From DATBGO01 sp963840095 (GTDB taxonomy: Bacteria > Actinomycetota > Actinomycetes > Streptosporangiales > Streptosporangiaceae), in the NCBI GenBank assembly GCA_963840095.1, contig CAWIXN010000012.1:372001-436000 (forward strand): a stretch of DNA of 64,000 bases, written 5' to 3'. The notes under the pieces were generated by a model, which was not told the origin of the DNA, made no database searches, and saw only the letters and a list, made by a program, of their open reading frames with translations. The translations under genes were made by a program, and so were the position numbers. Below are positions 33,937 to 42,941 of this stretch, piece after piece (the first letter of the stretch is position 1; every line of letters begins with the position of its first letter).

Positions 33937-34860
33937 ATGTCCGCGAATGGCGGCGCGTCGATTTTCATCGAAGGTCCCTGGTCGCACCGGTCCGTCAGCG
34001 CCAACGGGACGCGTTTTCACGTCGCCGAGAGCGGAGAAGGACCCCTGGTCCTGCTTCTGCATGGTTTTCCCGAATTCTGGTGGACATGGCGGGAGCAACT
34101 GTCCTCGCTGAGCGAGGCAGGCTACCGGGCGGCGGCGGTCGACCTGCGCGGATACGGCGGCAGTGACAAGCCGCCCCGCGGCTACGACCTGGTGACCGCG
34201 GCATCGGATGCGGCCGGGCTGGTCCGGTCGCTCGGCGAGGCCAATGCCGTCGTCGTCGGCCATGACTGGGGGGGCCTCATCGCCTGGACCATGGCGGCGT
34301 ATTTCCCCAAGGTCGTGCGGCGGCTTGCGGTCGTCTCGGTACCGCATCCGCTCCGGCTCCGCTCGGCGGTCCTCTCCGACCCCCTCGGCCAGGGCAGGCG
34401 CAGCGGCTACGCGCTCGCGTTCCAGCTGCCCGTGCTGCCGGAACGGCAACTGCTACGAGACGGCGCCCAGCGGGTCGGACGCCTGCTCAACACCTGGTCA
34501 GGCCCGGGGTGGCCGGACTGGAAGACCGAGCACACCTACCGCGCGGCGATGTGCCTCCCCTCGGTCGCTCACTCGGCACTTGAGTATCACCGCTGGTACA
34601 TCCGGTCCAGGTTCCGGCCAGACGGGCTCCGGTACGCGCGCAGCATGCGGGCCGCGATCCAGGCGCCTACGCTGCACCTGCACGGCTCCCTGGACCGCTG
34701 CGTTCTCCCGGCTGCCGCCCGCGGCTCAGGGCAGTATGTCGAGGCACCGTATCGCTGGCGCCTTATCGACGGAGCCGGCCACTTCCCGCATGAGGAGATG
34801 CCCGACCGTTTCGACGCCGAGCTTCGAGCCTGGCTCGCGGACCCAGAGCCTGAGCGATGA
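33937..34860 (+). CDS. Epoxide hydrolase-like alpha/beta hydrolase
   Basis: A 307-residue hydrolase. The oxyanion motif is LLLHGFPEFWWTWREQL. The nucleophile is an Asp in VVGHDWGGLIAW, as in epoxide hydrolases and haloalkane dehalogenases. The catalytic His is in IDGAGHFPHEE. The cap domain contains Tyr residues typical of epoxide hydrolases. It starts four bases after the holin-like gene's stop and its own stop overlaps the next start (ATGA), so three genes form an operon. The substrate is unknown. Confidence 0.9.
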   Translation: MSANGGASIFIEGPWSHRSVSANGTRFHVAESGEGPLVLLLHGFPEFWWTWREQLSSLSEAGYRAAAVDLRGYGGSDKPPRGYDLVTAASDAAGLVRSLGEANAVVVGHDWGGLIAWTMAAYFPKVVRRLAVVSVPHPLRLRSAVLSDPLGQGRRSGYALAFQLPVLPERQLLRDGAQRVGRLLNTWSGPGWPDWKTEHTYRAAMCLPSVAHSALEYHRWYIRSRFRPDGLRYARSMRAAIQAPTLHLHGSLDRCVLPAAARGSGQYVEAPYRWRLIDGAGHFPHEEMPDRFDAELRAWLADPEPER

Positions 34861-35390
34861 CGGTTCCTGCTGGCATGCGAAGGGACAAGGATCCGGACAG
34901 GGACAGGGACAGGGACAGGGATTCGACCGGCCGGCCGCGCAACGCGAGGCCGAGGGATGCGCTCGGCCGCCCGCTCGATCACGGGGCAGCCGGCGAGCCA
35001 GAGCTGCCGGAAGATGTGGTCCTCCCGCCCGCTGAGGCCCTGGCGCTGGCCCAGCGGCTGGTGGATGATGGCCGACCGTTCCAGGCGCACGAGGTGCTCG
35101 AGGGAGCGTGGCGGACAGCGCCGCCAGGCGAGCGCGATCTATGGCGAGGACTCGCCCAGATCGCGGTCGGCCTCACCCATGCCCAGCGCGGTAACGCCCG
35201 GGGCGCGGTCGCCCTGCTGCGCAGGGGCGCCCAGGGCGTCGGCGCGTTCAGCGGCTCGCCTGGCCATGGAATCGAACCGGCGAGCATCGCCGATTCGGCG
35301 GCGGAGCTGGCAAATTCGATAGAGCGCGACGGCCTGTCCGCGGTCGGCCCCGGCGAGCTTAGGCTCCAGCTGGAGGGATCCGCTGGCTGA
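34857..35390 (+). CDS. DUF309 domain protein
   Basis: A 177-residue protein. The DUF309 core (about 60-165) has RLVDDGRPFQAHEVLEGAWR, ERDLWRGLAQIAVGLTHAQR and GNARGAVALLRRG. These short helical proteins are widespread and uncharacterised; the conserved AHEVLE-W motif suggests a metal or ligand site. The first 30 residues include a DRDRDRDRD run encoded by a 6-bp repeat. The gene is translationally coupled to the preceding hydrolase. Confidence 0.85.
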   Translation: MTVPAGMRRDKDPDRDRDRDRDSTGRPRNARPRDALGRPLDHGAAGEPELPEDVVLPPAEALALAQRLVDDGRPFQAHEVLEGAWRTAPPGERDLWRGLAQIAVGLTHAQRGNARGAVALLRRGAQGVGAFSGSPGHGIEPASIADSAAELANSIERDGLSAVGPGELRLQLEGSAG

Positions 35391-35452
35391 GGGCCGAAGC
35401 AGCGGCCGGCCCCGGTTGCGCAGGCCACCAGGGTTCCGGAGCCGGTCCGCGA

Positions 35453-35527
35453 GGCGGACTCGGCCGCACCCGCCGGCGGACTCTGTCGCACCCGCCGGCG
35501 GACTCTGTCGCACCCGCCGGCGGACTC
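35453..35527. repeat. 22-bp tandem repeat, about 3.5 copies
   Basis: The unit GCGGACTCTGTCGCACCCGCCG lies between the DUF309 stop and the end of marP and just touches the marP stop codon. Copies are nearly identical. Confidence 0.93.
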
Positions 35528-36716
35528 AGTCGCAGAGACCGGTGGATACTGGCGAGGTGGCCCCGGCACCGACGCTGGCATCCGGGGCGATCTCCGACGC
35601 GGTGAGCGCGTACCCGGTATCGACGACAGTGGTCGCGGCGGCGAACACCACGCCGTAGACCTTGCCGTCGGGAGCGAGCAGCGGGCCGCCCGAGTTGCCT
35701 TGCCTAATCACCGCCCTGATCGCGTAGATCTGCCGCGTTACCTGGGTGGAGTGATAGATATCCGGGCTTATGGCCCGCTCGACGCTGCCGATCCGGGCGG
35801 CCACTGCCGTGAACGGCCCATCCTCCGGGTAACCAGCGACTATCGCGTTGCTGCCGACCTGCGCCTGGTGCGCCAGCAGGAGCGTACGCGCGCTGAGCCC
35901 GGGCACGTAGAGCACGGCAATGTCCCGGTCCGGGTCGTAGAGGACAACTCTCGCGGGGTACTGCTGACCCGCGCTGGTGAAGACGTCAGGACCCTGAGTC
36001 TCGCCCGCCACGACGTGCGCGTTGGTGAGCACATGGTCGGAGGCGAAGACGAAGCCCGAGCCCTCGATCCGACGCGAGCAGCTTGGCGCTACCCCCTCGA
36101 CCTTGACCACGCTGTCCTTGGCCCGGACCAGCGCCGGGGACGACAAGACCTTGTTGTTCGGCGGCGAGACGTCGAGCGCGCCCTCGGCGCCCAGGGCTCC
36201 GAAGACCTGCGGATAGGGTCCGCTGGCTAGCAGGCGCCGGAAGTCGGAGAACATGACTCGCGCGGCTGGAGGCATCAGCCGGTCCACGCCATGGAGCACC
36301 GCTGAGTTGTTGACCTGGCGGGAAACCGCAGGGAAGGGCGCGTAGGCGACTGCCGAGCCGATCAGCCAGGCGATCAGCAGGACGGCGATCACGCTGACCG
36401 CTGCGCCGCCGACCGAGTCAAGGACGGTGGCCGGCCGCCAGGTCAACCTGGATCGCACTGCCACGCCCACGCCCGAGGCGACCAGCTGGCCGATTACGGC
36501 GGCCAGGAAGACGATGACGATGGCGACCACGGCCTGCTGTGCGAGACCGCTGACCATGGACTGAGCTATCCGGGGACCGAACTCGGCCCCGAGCGCCCCG
36601 CCGACGATGAACCCCGCGAAGCTCAGTACCCCGATGATGAACCCTTGCCGGTATCCCGCCACGGCGAAGGCGATCACCAGCACGATCAGGATCAAGTCCA
36701 GCAAGTCACCCGGCAC
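35526..36716 (-). CDS. marP: MarP-type membrane serine protease
   Basis: A 396-residue protein with four N-terminal membrane helices of the CvpA type (1-125), a linker and a trypsin-like domain. The triad is H234 in TNAHVVAG, D265 in DPDRDIAVL and S342 in RQGNSGGPLL. These positions almost coincide with those of Mycobacterium tuberculosis MarP, a periplasmic protease needed for acid and oxidative resistance. C213 could pair in the regulatory disulfide. It is followed upstream by Nudix and nth genes, the usual actinobacterial order. Confidence 0.92.
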   Translation of the reverse strand: MPGDLLDLILIVLVIAFAVAGYRQGFIIGVLSFAGFIVGGALGAEFGPRIAQSMVSGLAQQAVVAIVIVFLAAVIGQLVASGVGVAVRSRLTWRPATVLDSVGGAAVSVIAVLLIAWLIGSAVAYAPFPAVSRQVNNSAVLHGVDRLMPPAARVMFSDFRRLLASGPYPQVFGALGAEGALDVSPPNNKVLSSPALVRAKDSVVKVEGVAPSCSRRIEGSGFVFASDHVLTNAHVVAGETQGPDVFTSAGQQYPARVVLYDPDRDIAVLYVPGLSARTLLLAHQAQVGSNAIVAGYPEDGPFTAVAARIGSVERAISPDIYHSTQVTRQIYAIRAVIRQGNSGGPLLAPDGKVYGVVFAAATTVVDTGYALTASEIAPDASVGAGATSPVSTGLCD

Positions 36717-36779
36717 GTGCTTACCGTATATGCCCGTGCGAGCGATGGGTACGCAGCTGGCCAGGGCGCAGGGAGGGCT

Positions 36780-37460
36780 TCACCGGTCCGGCGCGGGCAG
36801 TGCCTCGGGCGGCAGATCCTCGACCCGGCCGAAGTCCCAGGGCCGCTCCCAGCCACCTAGCACGAGCAGCCGGTCGACCAGCGCGGCGGTAAAGCCCCAG
36901 ACCAGCATCCCGCTAACCCGGAACGCCGGGCCGGCGATACCGGACGGGTAGCGGACCATGATGCGGTTGGCCGGGTCCGCCAACTCAGCGATCCGGACCC
37001 GGGCGACCGCGGTGACCTCCATCGGATCACCCGGCCCGACCGGGCCAGGATGCCGCCACCAGGCCATTACCGGCGTCACCAAGAACCCGCTGCGCCAGAT
37101 GAACAGCTCGGGAAGGACGGCGAGCACCTGGACGCCTGACGGGTTGACCTGCGCCTCTTCTCTCGCCTCGCGAAGGGCCGCCGATACCGGGTCCGCGTCA
37201 GCCTTATCGATCGCGCCCCCGGGAAAGGCCGGCTGGCCCGCATGCTGGCGCAACCAGGGGCTGCGCTGGACGAGCAGCAGGTCAGGACCTTCAGGACCAT
37301 CTCCAAACAAGATCAATACCGCGGAACGGCGGCCGCCGCCAGGCGGAGCACGCAGCGGTGTGGGCACTGGCATCCGCGCCGCGGAGTCCGCCAGGGCGAC
37401 CAGCCATCCGGGGACCTCCGCGCCGCCGCCCTCGCGCGGCTCATCTCCGGACTGGCTCAC
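36780..37460 (-). CDS. Nudix hydrolase, CoA pyrophosphatase-like
   Basis: A 226-residue Nudix protein. The Nudix box is GGAIDKADADPVSAALREAR followed by EEAQV, with Asp in place of the first Glu. The upstream LLVQRSPWLRQHAGQPAFPG segment is typical of the CoA diphosphatase (NudL/YeaB) branch. It should hydrolyse CoA or its derivatives to a phosphopantetheine and 3',5'-ADP. Its start overlaps the nth stop by 4 nt, so the two are co-translated. Confidence 0.88.
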   Translation of the reverse strand: MSQSGDEPREGGGAEVPGWLVALADSAARMPVPTPLRAPPGGGRRSAVLILFGDGPEGPDLLLVQRSPWLRQHAGQPAFPGGAIDKADADPVSAALREAREEAQVNPSGVQVLAVLPELFIWRSGFLVTPVMAWWRHPGPVGPGDPMEVTAVARVRIAELADPANRIMVRYPSGIAGPAFRVSGMLVWGFTAALVDRLLVLGGWERPWDFGRVEDLPPEALPAPDR

Positions 37461-38164
37461 GAGAACGGGCCAGCCTTCACGAGCTTACGGGCGGTGGCCT
37501 CGTCGGTAGGGCCCTCACCGAACGACGGGCAGAGCCGGGCCAGGCTGCATGCTCCGCACGCAGGCCGACGCGCGTGGCATACCCGCCGGCCGTGCCAGAT
37601 CAGCCGATGCGACAGAACTGTCCAATCGGCGCGGGGAATGAGCGAGCCGACCTCCTGCTCGATCTTCTCCGGATCCGCCTGGACAGTCCATCCGAAACGG
37701 CGCGAGAGCCGGGCGAAATGTGTGTCGACCGTGATGCCCGGCACTCCGAACGCGTTCCCGAGCACCACGTTGGCCGTCTTCCTGCCGACGCCGGGCAGCG
37801 TGACGAGATCACGCAGCCGCCCGGGCACCTCGCCACCAAACCGGTCGCACAGTGCCTGGCCGAGGCCGATGAGGCTGGTGGTCTTGGCGCGAAAGAAGCC
37901 AGTCGACTGAATGATCTTCTCCAGCTCAGCGCGTTCAGCCGCCGCATAGTCCGCCGCTGTCCGATAACGCGCGAACACCACCGGGGTCACCAGGTTCACT
38001 CTCTTGTCCGTGCACTGCGCGGACAGGATGGTCGCGACCAGCAGCTCAAGCGGGGAGGTGAAATTGAGCTCGCAGTGCGCGTCCGGGTAGAGCAGCGCGA
38101 GCTCGCGGTTGATCCGGCGCGCGCGCCGGACAAGCGCGGTTCTCGGAGGAAGATCGGTGAGCAC
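37457..38164 (-). CDS. nth: Endonuclease III
   Basis: A 235-residue bifunctional DNA glycosylase/AP lyase acting on oxidised pyrimidines. The helix-hairpin-helix is LPGVGRKTANVVLG with catalytic K129, and D147 lies in VDTHFARLSRRFG. The 4Fe-4S loop is C-x6-C-x2-C-x5-C near the C-terminus. It lies 9 nt after the ComF-like gene on the same strand and overlaps the Nudix gene, making a nth-Nudix-marP group. Confidence 0.95.
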   Translation of the reverse strand: MLTDLPPRTALVRRARRINRELALLYPDAHCELNFTSPLELLVATILSAQCTDKRVNLVTPVVFARYRTAADYAAAERAELEKIIQSTGFFRAKTTSLIGLGQALCDRFGGEVPGRLRDLVTLPGVGRKTANVVLGNAFGVPGITVDTHFARLSRRFGWTVQADPEKIEQEVGSLIPRADWTVLSHRLIWHGRRVCHARRPACGACSLARLCPSFGEGPTDEATARKLVKAGPFS

Positions 38165-38173
38165 CAGCCCAGC

Positions 38174-38953
38174 CTATGTAGCCCGGCCGTGCACCGCGCA
38201 GAGCGCGGGCCGGAACGGCAGCGCTGCGGGCGAGAAAGCGCCAAGTCCAGGTGCGGCGGGCCCGGCCGCCACGTGACGCCCGAGCACGATCACCGCCACC
38301 GAGCGGGCGCCGGCCAGCTTGAGGGCAGCGGTGGCGCTGGCGGCGCTCGCACCTGAGGTCCAGGTGTCATCGAGGAGCGCGACGCGTGCACCTGGCGCTC
38401 GCTGCGCCACGAAGCGGCCTGGGTCCAGATCGCGTACTTCCTGATCGTCGAGGGACCGCAGCGAAAGGCGAGCCCAGGGCAGCGCCAGGAACGGAGCGGC
38501 CAGCGACCATAACGGGTGCGGTCCAGGGCGTCCCCGGCCGCTCGGCACCAGCGCTACGTGCGTCGGCACGGTCATCCCCGCGCGGCGCCAGGCACACGGT
38601 CCATGATCGTTCAGGAAGACCACGAGCAGCGCCCTCAGCGCGGTGGCCGCAGCGGCAGCGCCGGGTTCGGCGGACTTGTATAGCCAGAGGCTCCTGGCAT
38701 GCTCGCCGCCCTTGGCCGCATAAGCGATCGGTACCACGACGTCGGGCAGGAGGCCGGGCAGGCACTCGGCGTGAAGCGCGCACTGATAGCACAGGGAACG
38801 GCCGGGCCCGGCCGGGCCCCTGCAGACGGGACACAGCCGCGCCAGACCGGGGCTCGCGTCCGGCGGCGGCGCGCTGAGCCTGGGCGTCCGGGCGGCGACC
38901 TGCGCCCGCAAGGCCGCCCACCCCGGCGCAGAGCCGCGTACCTGGGCATGCAT
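38174..38953 (-). CDS. ComF-like phosphoribosyltransferase-fold protein
   Basis: A 259-residue protein. A zinc-ribbon part CPVC-x10-CYQC (about residues 41-58) is followed by a PRTase fold with the PRPP loop ALLDDTWTSGASAASATAAL. ComF homologues assist DNA uptake or have an unidentified nucleotide-related role. In actinomycetes the function is not known. The start at 38953 is the first Met; later starts are possible because the first 35 residues are variable. It is upstream of nth by 9 nt. Confidence 0.82.
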   Translation of the reverse strand: MHAQVRGSAPGWAALRAQVAARTPRLSAPPPDASPGLARLCPVCRGPAGPGRSLCYQCALHAECLPGLLPDVVVPIAYAAKGGEHARSLWLYKSAEPGAAAAATALRALLVVFLNDHGPCAWRRAGMTVPTHVALVPSGRGRPGPHPLWSLAAPFLALPWARLSLRSLDDQEVRDLDPGRFVAQRAPGARVALLDDTWTSGASAASATAALKLAGARSVAVIVLGRHVAAGPAAPGLGAFSPAALPFRPALCAVHGRAT

Positions 38954-39249
38954 GGTCGCGAGGCTACGCCGGGCTGCCGACGCTGCGTCGCCAGCACCAG
39001 CCGGATCTCAACGCCGGCGGCGGATACCGGTCACCAGACCGCACCTCTGGGTCGGTGAGCCAGGAGTTGAACGGCCAGGCGCGCGATGGGCTTGCTTCCT
39101 GCTCAGTGCCTGCGCTCCGGTAGGCTCGCCAGGTCAGCTCCGAGCAAACAGGTGGGTCGCTCGATAACAAGACTGACGAATGAGCGTGCTGAGGTGCGGC
39201 CGGACTCCGGAACTGACGGCCGTCCGAACACGTGCCACCCACCATCGGG
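38954..39249. other. Divergent intergenic region
   Basis: About 296 nt between the ComF-like gene and the membrane-protein gene. No convincing promoter, repeat or small gene was found. Confidence 0.5.
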
Positions 39250-40968
39250 ATGACCTTTATGCGAATGCCAAAGACAGTTCGCGGCACCGCCGACGGCGGC
39301 TCGCCAGCAGCGCGCTCCCCGGCGACGCCTGGGGCGATCGCCGGCCCAGGCCCGGCAGGCTCCGGGCCGGCCGACTCAGGCGCGGGCGCGGCAGACTCCG
39401 GGGCTGCGGGCGGCCGTCCGGACGGCGCTACCGGCGGCCGTCCGGGCGGCGCGGCGCGGCGCGGCGCCCGGCTGCTCCGGGCAGCGCGCAGGCACTGGCT
39501 GGTCTCGCTCCTGCTGCTGGCCGGGCTAGCACTGCGGCTCGTCGCCCAGCTCGCCTACCGGCCGGCACTGCTGTACGTCGACTCGCTCAAGTATCTCTAT
39601 AACAGCTGGCCAGGCACCGACCCGGTCGGGTACAAGGTGCCGCTCAAGGCGATCCTGCTGTTCGGCAACCTGGACGCCGTCGCCGCCGTCCAGCACCTGG
39701 TCGGGCTCGCGATGGCCGTGACTATCTACGCTGTGCTGCTCCGGCGGGGAACCGCGCGCTGGCTGGCCGCCCTGGCCGTCGCCCCGGTCCTGCTGGACGC
39801 CTATCAGCTGCAGATCGAGCAGACAATCATGCCTGACGTCTGGTTCGAGGCGCTCATCGTCGCCGGCCTCGCGCTGCTGCTATGGCGGCCACGGCCCGTC
39901 CTGTGGGTCACCATCGCGGCTGGCCTGGCACTCGGCGCTTCGGCCACGATCCGGCAGATCGGCGAGATTCTCGTGCTGCCTGCGCTGGTGTACCTGCTGA
40001 TCGCGGCCGGAGGGTGGCGGCGCGCCGTGGTCGGCGGTACCGCACTGTGCGCCGCATTCGCGCTGCCCATTGTCCTGTACTGCGGCATCGCCTACGCGGC
40101 GACCGGGCACTTCGGCCTGTCGCGATCCAGCGTGTCAGGGGTCTACGGCCGGGTGGCCGAGGCGGCCGACTGCGCCACCTTGAGGGTGCCCGCCGCCGAG
40201 CGTGAGCTGTGCCCGACCGCCAGGCAGAAGGAGCTGGGACCTGACGGCCTCGATCACAACGACCATTCCCCGCTCTTGTTGTTCGTAGCGCCGGACAGGC
40301 ATGCCCAGTCCCACTTCGTGTCCAGCTTCGACGAAGCGGTCCTTATCCAGCAGCCGCTGAATGTCCTGGGGTCGTTCGCTTCGGACGCAGCCAAGCTGTT
40401 CGCCGTAACGCGGGTCACCGGCCTGGGCGATACCCCGATCTGGCGCTGGCAGTTCCAGGGCAGTTACCCGACCTATGGCGGGGCCATCAGCCTCAGCCCG
40501 GCTCACGTGATCGTGGTCGGCCTGACGAATCAGCCCACCGGCGGCGTGTTCAGGTACCAGCCGCTCGATCCGTCGATGGGCGGCAGTGCCACGGTCGTCA
40601 CCACGCTCGCACTTTTCCTGCGCCACTACCAGCTAGGCGGGGGGTATACGCCGGGTCCGGTTTACCTGTTCGCGGTCCTGGCAGGCCTGCTCGGCTCGGC
40701 CAGCGTGGCCCGGCGGGACCAGGGCGCGGCCGAGCGCCAGCTGACGCTGGCCTGCCTGATGTTCTTCATCACCGCTGCGGCCGTCCTGGGTGCCTCCGAC
40801 ATGTTCGAATTCTCCTGGCGGTACCAGCTCCCCGCCCTGGTCACGCTTCCGCCCGCGGGCGCACTCGGGATCGCCGTCATGATCAGCGCCGTCAAGCACC
40901 GCAGGAGCAGGCCGGCCAGGCAGGACGCCAGCGGGCAGGTACCCGAGCTGGCCGTGCCAGCCAGATGA
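39250..40968 (+). CDS. Polytopic membrane protein, GT39-like
   Basis: A protein of about 572 residues. A Gly/Ala/Ser-rich cytoplasmic N-terminus of about 75 residues is followed by 9-11 hydrophobic helices starting HWLVSLLLLAGLALRLVAQL. The first loop holds YVDSLKYLYNSWPGTDPVGY, an acidic loop position as in C-type glycosyltransferases. A large extracytoplasmic domain (about 300-440) has paired Cys. It resembles actinobacterial lipid-linked sugar transferases but the donor and acceptor cannot be inferred. Starts at 39232 (GTG), 39250 and 39259 are all possible. Confidence 0.75.
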   Translation: MTFMRMPKTVRGTADGGSPAARSPATPGAIAGPGPAGSGPADSGAGAADSGAAGGRPDGATGGRPGGAARRGARLLRAARRHWLVSLLLLAGLALRLVAQLAYRPALLYVDSLKYLYNSWPGTDPVGYKVPLKAILLFGNLDAVAAVQHLVGLAMAVTIYAVLLRRGTARWLAALAVAPVLLDAYQLQIEQTIMPDVWFEALIVAGLALLLWRPRPVLWVTIAAGLALGASATIRQIGEILVLPALVYLLIAAGGWRRAVVGGTALCAAFALPIVLYCGIAYAATGHFGLSRSSVSGVYGRVAEAADCATLRVPAAERELCPTARQKELGPDGLDHNDHSPLLLFVAPDRHAQSHFVSSFDEAVLIQQPLNVLGSFASDAAKLFAVTRVTGLGDTPIWRWQFQGSYPTYGGAISLSPAHVIVVGLTNQPTGGVFRYQPLDPSMGGSATVVTTLALFLRHYQLGGGYTPGPVYLFAVLAGLLGSASVARRDQGAAERQLTLACLMFFITAAAVLGASDMFEFSWRYQLPALVTLPPAGALGIAVMISAVKHRRSRPARQDASGQVPELAVPAR

Positions 40969-40976
40969 CCGTCCGG

Positions 40977-41234
40977 TCAGGCCGCGCGCCCGCCCTTGCC
41001 GGACGCGGCCCGGCGCGTCAGCGCGTCGGTCATGCCATTCACCGTGGTGGTCAGGCCGCTGCCCGCGGCCCGGCGCACGGCTAGCTCCGCCACGCCGATC
41101 GCCTCGGCCGCAAGCTTCCGCGCCTCGGGCGAGTTCCTGATCCCGCGCCAGGATTCCCGGAGCCGGTCCAGGCCAGCGCGGCCCTCGCGGGAACCCGCCA
41201 GGTAGCCGATCACAAAACCAACGATTGTCTCCAT
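40977..41234 (-). CDS. Small YtxH-like membrane-associated protein
   Basis: An 85-residue protein. A short hydrophobic start METIVGFVIGYLAGSREGRA is followed by an amphipathic helical body rich in Arg and Ala. AGGTGAGG precedes the ATG. YtxH-like proteins are membrane-anchored and uncharacterised. It follows the 34-residue DUF6893-like gene on the same strand at the end of the hydrogenase structural operon, so it may be its last member. Confidence 0.7.
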   Translation of the reverse strand: METIVGFVIGYLAGSREGRAGLDRLRESWRGIRNSPEARKLAAEAIGVAELAVRRAAGSGLTTTVNGMTDALTRRAASGKGGRAA

Positions 41235-41290
41235 AGCTCTGCCTCACCTCGTGACAGTGGTTCGCGAGCTCTCACCGGCACCAGGCCGCC

Positions 41291-41395
41291 TCACATCTCG
41301 CGCAGTTCGAGGTAGCGCTTCACGTCAGGCAGCGACTGGACGATCGCCGTGAGGACCACCGCGAGCATTGCCGCCTTGATCAGCCTCATAATCAT
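41291..41395 (-). CDS. 34-residue DUF6893-like membrane peptide
   Basis: A very short gene: MIMRLIKAAMLAVVLTAIVQ then SLPDVKRYLELREM. One membrane helix is followed by the conserved SLPDxKRYL-x4-M ending of the DUF6893 family, which is very common in actinomycetes. GAGGAGG is seven bases before the ATG, a strong ribosome site. It lies 46 nt after the 499-residue gene in the hydrogenase operon. The function is unknown; a small membrane anchor or assembly peptide is an inference. Confidence 0.8.
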   Translation of the reverse strand: MIMRLIKAAMLAVVLTAIVQSLPDVKRYLELREM

Positions 41396-41441
41396 GCCGT
41401 TTCCTCCTCTACCGGTTTCGCCGGGACTGCCCGGCCTGCAC

Positions 41442-42941
41442 TCACGGCTGGCCTCCGCTGGGGCCAGCGGGCTCGATGGGCGGGTAGGGCTCATCGATCG
41501 GTTCGATCTCATCGGGGGCGAAGTAGAGGAACCTGCCATGACTGCGCTGCAGGTCGGCGGCGGGATCATCGGCCGGGCTCACCGCCACGTGGACCTGGCC
41601 GTCGACGTCATGCAGCACCGCCTCGACCAGCCCCTCGCGGCCGATGAGGAAGAGATCCTGCGCGTCGGCCCGCCGCGATCCTGGACGCATCCGGACGCGG
41701 CTGCCGCGAGCGACCCGAACTCCGGCGATCACGACGTGATCCGTCTCCGGCGACACTGAGCTGTCGGATCCCGGGTCCCACCACGGCGTCGAAGGCTGAC
41801 CGCTCCGCTGGCCCTGGCCGGTCAGCGCGGGCTCCGGCACTCCCGCGGACTCCGGCACTCCCGCGGACTCCGGCACTCCCGCGGGCTTAGCGCTCGCGCC
41901 GGCGGGCGCTGACTTCAGATAGCGGATCGCGCCGTGCATCCGTTCGAGCATCTCCGGCGGCATCCCCTCCAGCCGGTCCATGATCTGCGCCGCCCGGGGG
42001 TCTGTCGCCCGCGCCTGCTGTTTCTCCGCATCAGTCAGCGCCATCGTCCGCAGGGTGAGGATCTCATCGATCTCGGTCGCATCGAACAGCTCACCGGGGC
42101 TCTCGGCCGCAACCTCGGGGTGGTCGTAGAGAATCACCGGCGAGGACAGCACGAGGGTACGGCAGTCGGGCAGCCCGGCGAGGACGGGCCAGGTACCGAT
42201 GTTGACGCACCTGGCGACGTCGGCGGCCGCCCATTCGGGAGGGTCGGTCATGGAAAGGAATCTCCCGCCCGGCACCCAGATCAGCGCGTGCGCGCCGATC
42301 ATGGCGTGCCGCAGGGCATCGTCCCTGCTCTGCACGGGTGCCTGCGGGATGGTGTCGTTCTCGACCCTGATCTGCAGCCTGAGCGCCCCGTAGGGACCCG
42401 GCACCCGCTCAGCGTGCAGCCGGATGATGCCGCTGATCGCGCTCCACTGATGGACAAGCCGGCCAGCCTGCTGCCCGCCGGAATCGGTCAGATCCTGGCT
42501 GGCCTCGCCGGACCCGATGTGAAACTCCACGGCCCGGTCCTGGCTGAGCAGGTCGCTGACGGCGGCCGCGGCCCACTGCTCCCGCTCGGTCGCCTCTTCC
42601 CAGGTCGTGTACTCAGTGCCGGCCACCCTCAGGGAGGCGACCTCGTGAAGCGCGCCCGTGCTGGCCTCCACGGCCTGCGCCACCCGCCGCCGCAGCCGCA
42701 GGAAGCGCACCAGCACGCGCAGCTGCGCATCTCCCGGGCACTCCACCAGGCACTCGGTCTGGCTGGCCGACGGCTCGCAGTCATCGACGGCCCCGTAGGC
42801 GGGCGGCATCAGCACCCCGAACTGGAACCGGACCTGGTTCTTCTGCGCCGCCCGGTGGTAGGGGTACAGCAGGTAGCCCTCGTACAAGATGGCGTCAGCC
42901 ACCTTGCGGGCGTGCGCGAGATGGGCCGAGTCGGGTGTCAT
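41442..42941 (-). CDS. Hydrogenase-locus protein of unknown function, 499 residues
   Basis: A soluble protein with no motif I can name. Residues 1-190 contain an alpha/beta region (ADAILYEGYLLYPYHRAAQK, then QVRFQFGVLMPPAYG). Residues 190-340 include ALRHAMIGAHALIWVPGGRF and HPEVAAESPGELFDATEIDE. A repeat linker (AGVPES copies) precedes a C-terminal domain with LFLIGREGLVEAVLHDVDGQ VHVAV split by a turn. Similar genes follow DUF6084 in other actinobacterial group 1h loci, as far as I recall. Its start overlaps the DUF6084 stop by 4 nt, showing coupling. A role in assembly or electron transfer is inferred only from place. Confidence 0.8.
   Translation of the reverse strand: MTPDSAHLAHARKVADAILYEGYLLYPYHRAAQKNQVRFQFGVLMPPAYGAVDDCEPSASQTECLVECPGDAQLRVLVRFLRLRRRVAQAVEASTGALHEVASLRVAGTEYTTWEEATEREQWAAAAVSDLLSQDRAVEFHIGSGEASQDLTDSGGQQAGRLVHQWSAISGIIRLHAERVPGPYGALRLQIRVENDTIPQAPVQSRDDALRHAMIGAHALIWVPGGRFLSMTDPPEWAAADVARCVNIGTWPVLAGLPDCRTLVLSSPVILYDHPEVAAESPGELFDATEIDEILTLRTMALTDAEKQQARATDPRAAQIMDRLEGMPPEMLERMHGAIRYLKSAPAGASAKPAGVPESAGVPESAGVPEPALTGQGQRSGQPSTPWWDPGSDSSVSPETDHVVIAGVRVARGSRVRMRPGSRRADAQDLFLIGREGLVEAVLHDVDGQVHVAVSPADDPAADLQRSHGRFLYFAPDEIEPIDEPYPPIEPAGPSGGQP
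41831..41882. repeat. 18-bp in-frame repeat
   Basis: Three copies of ACTCCGGCACTCCCGCGG encode Ala-Gly-Val-Pro-Glu-Ser repeats in the linker of the 499-residue protein. Confidence 0.93.
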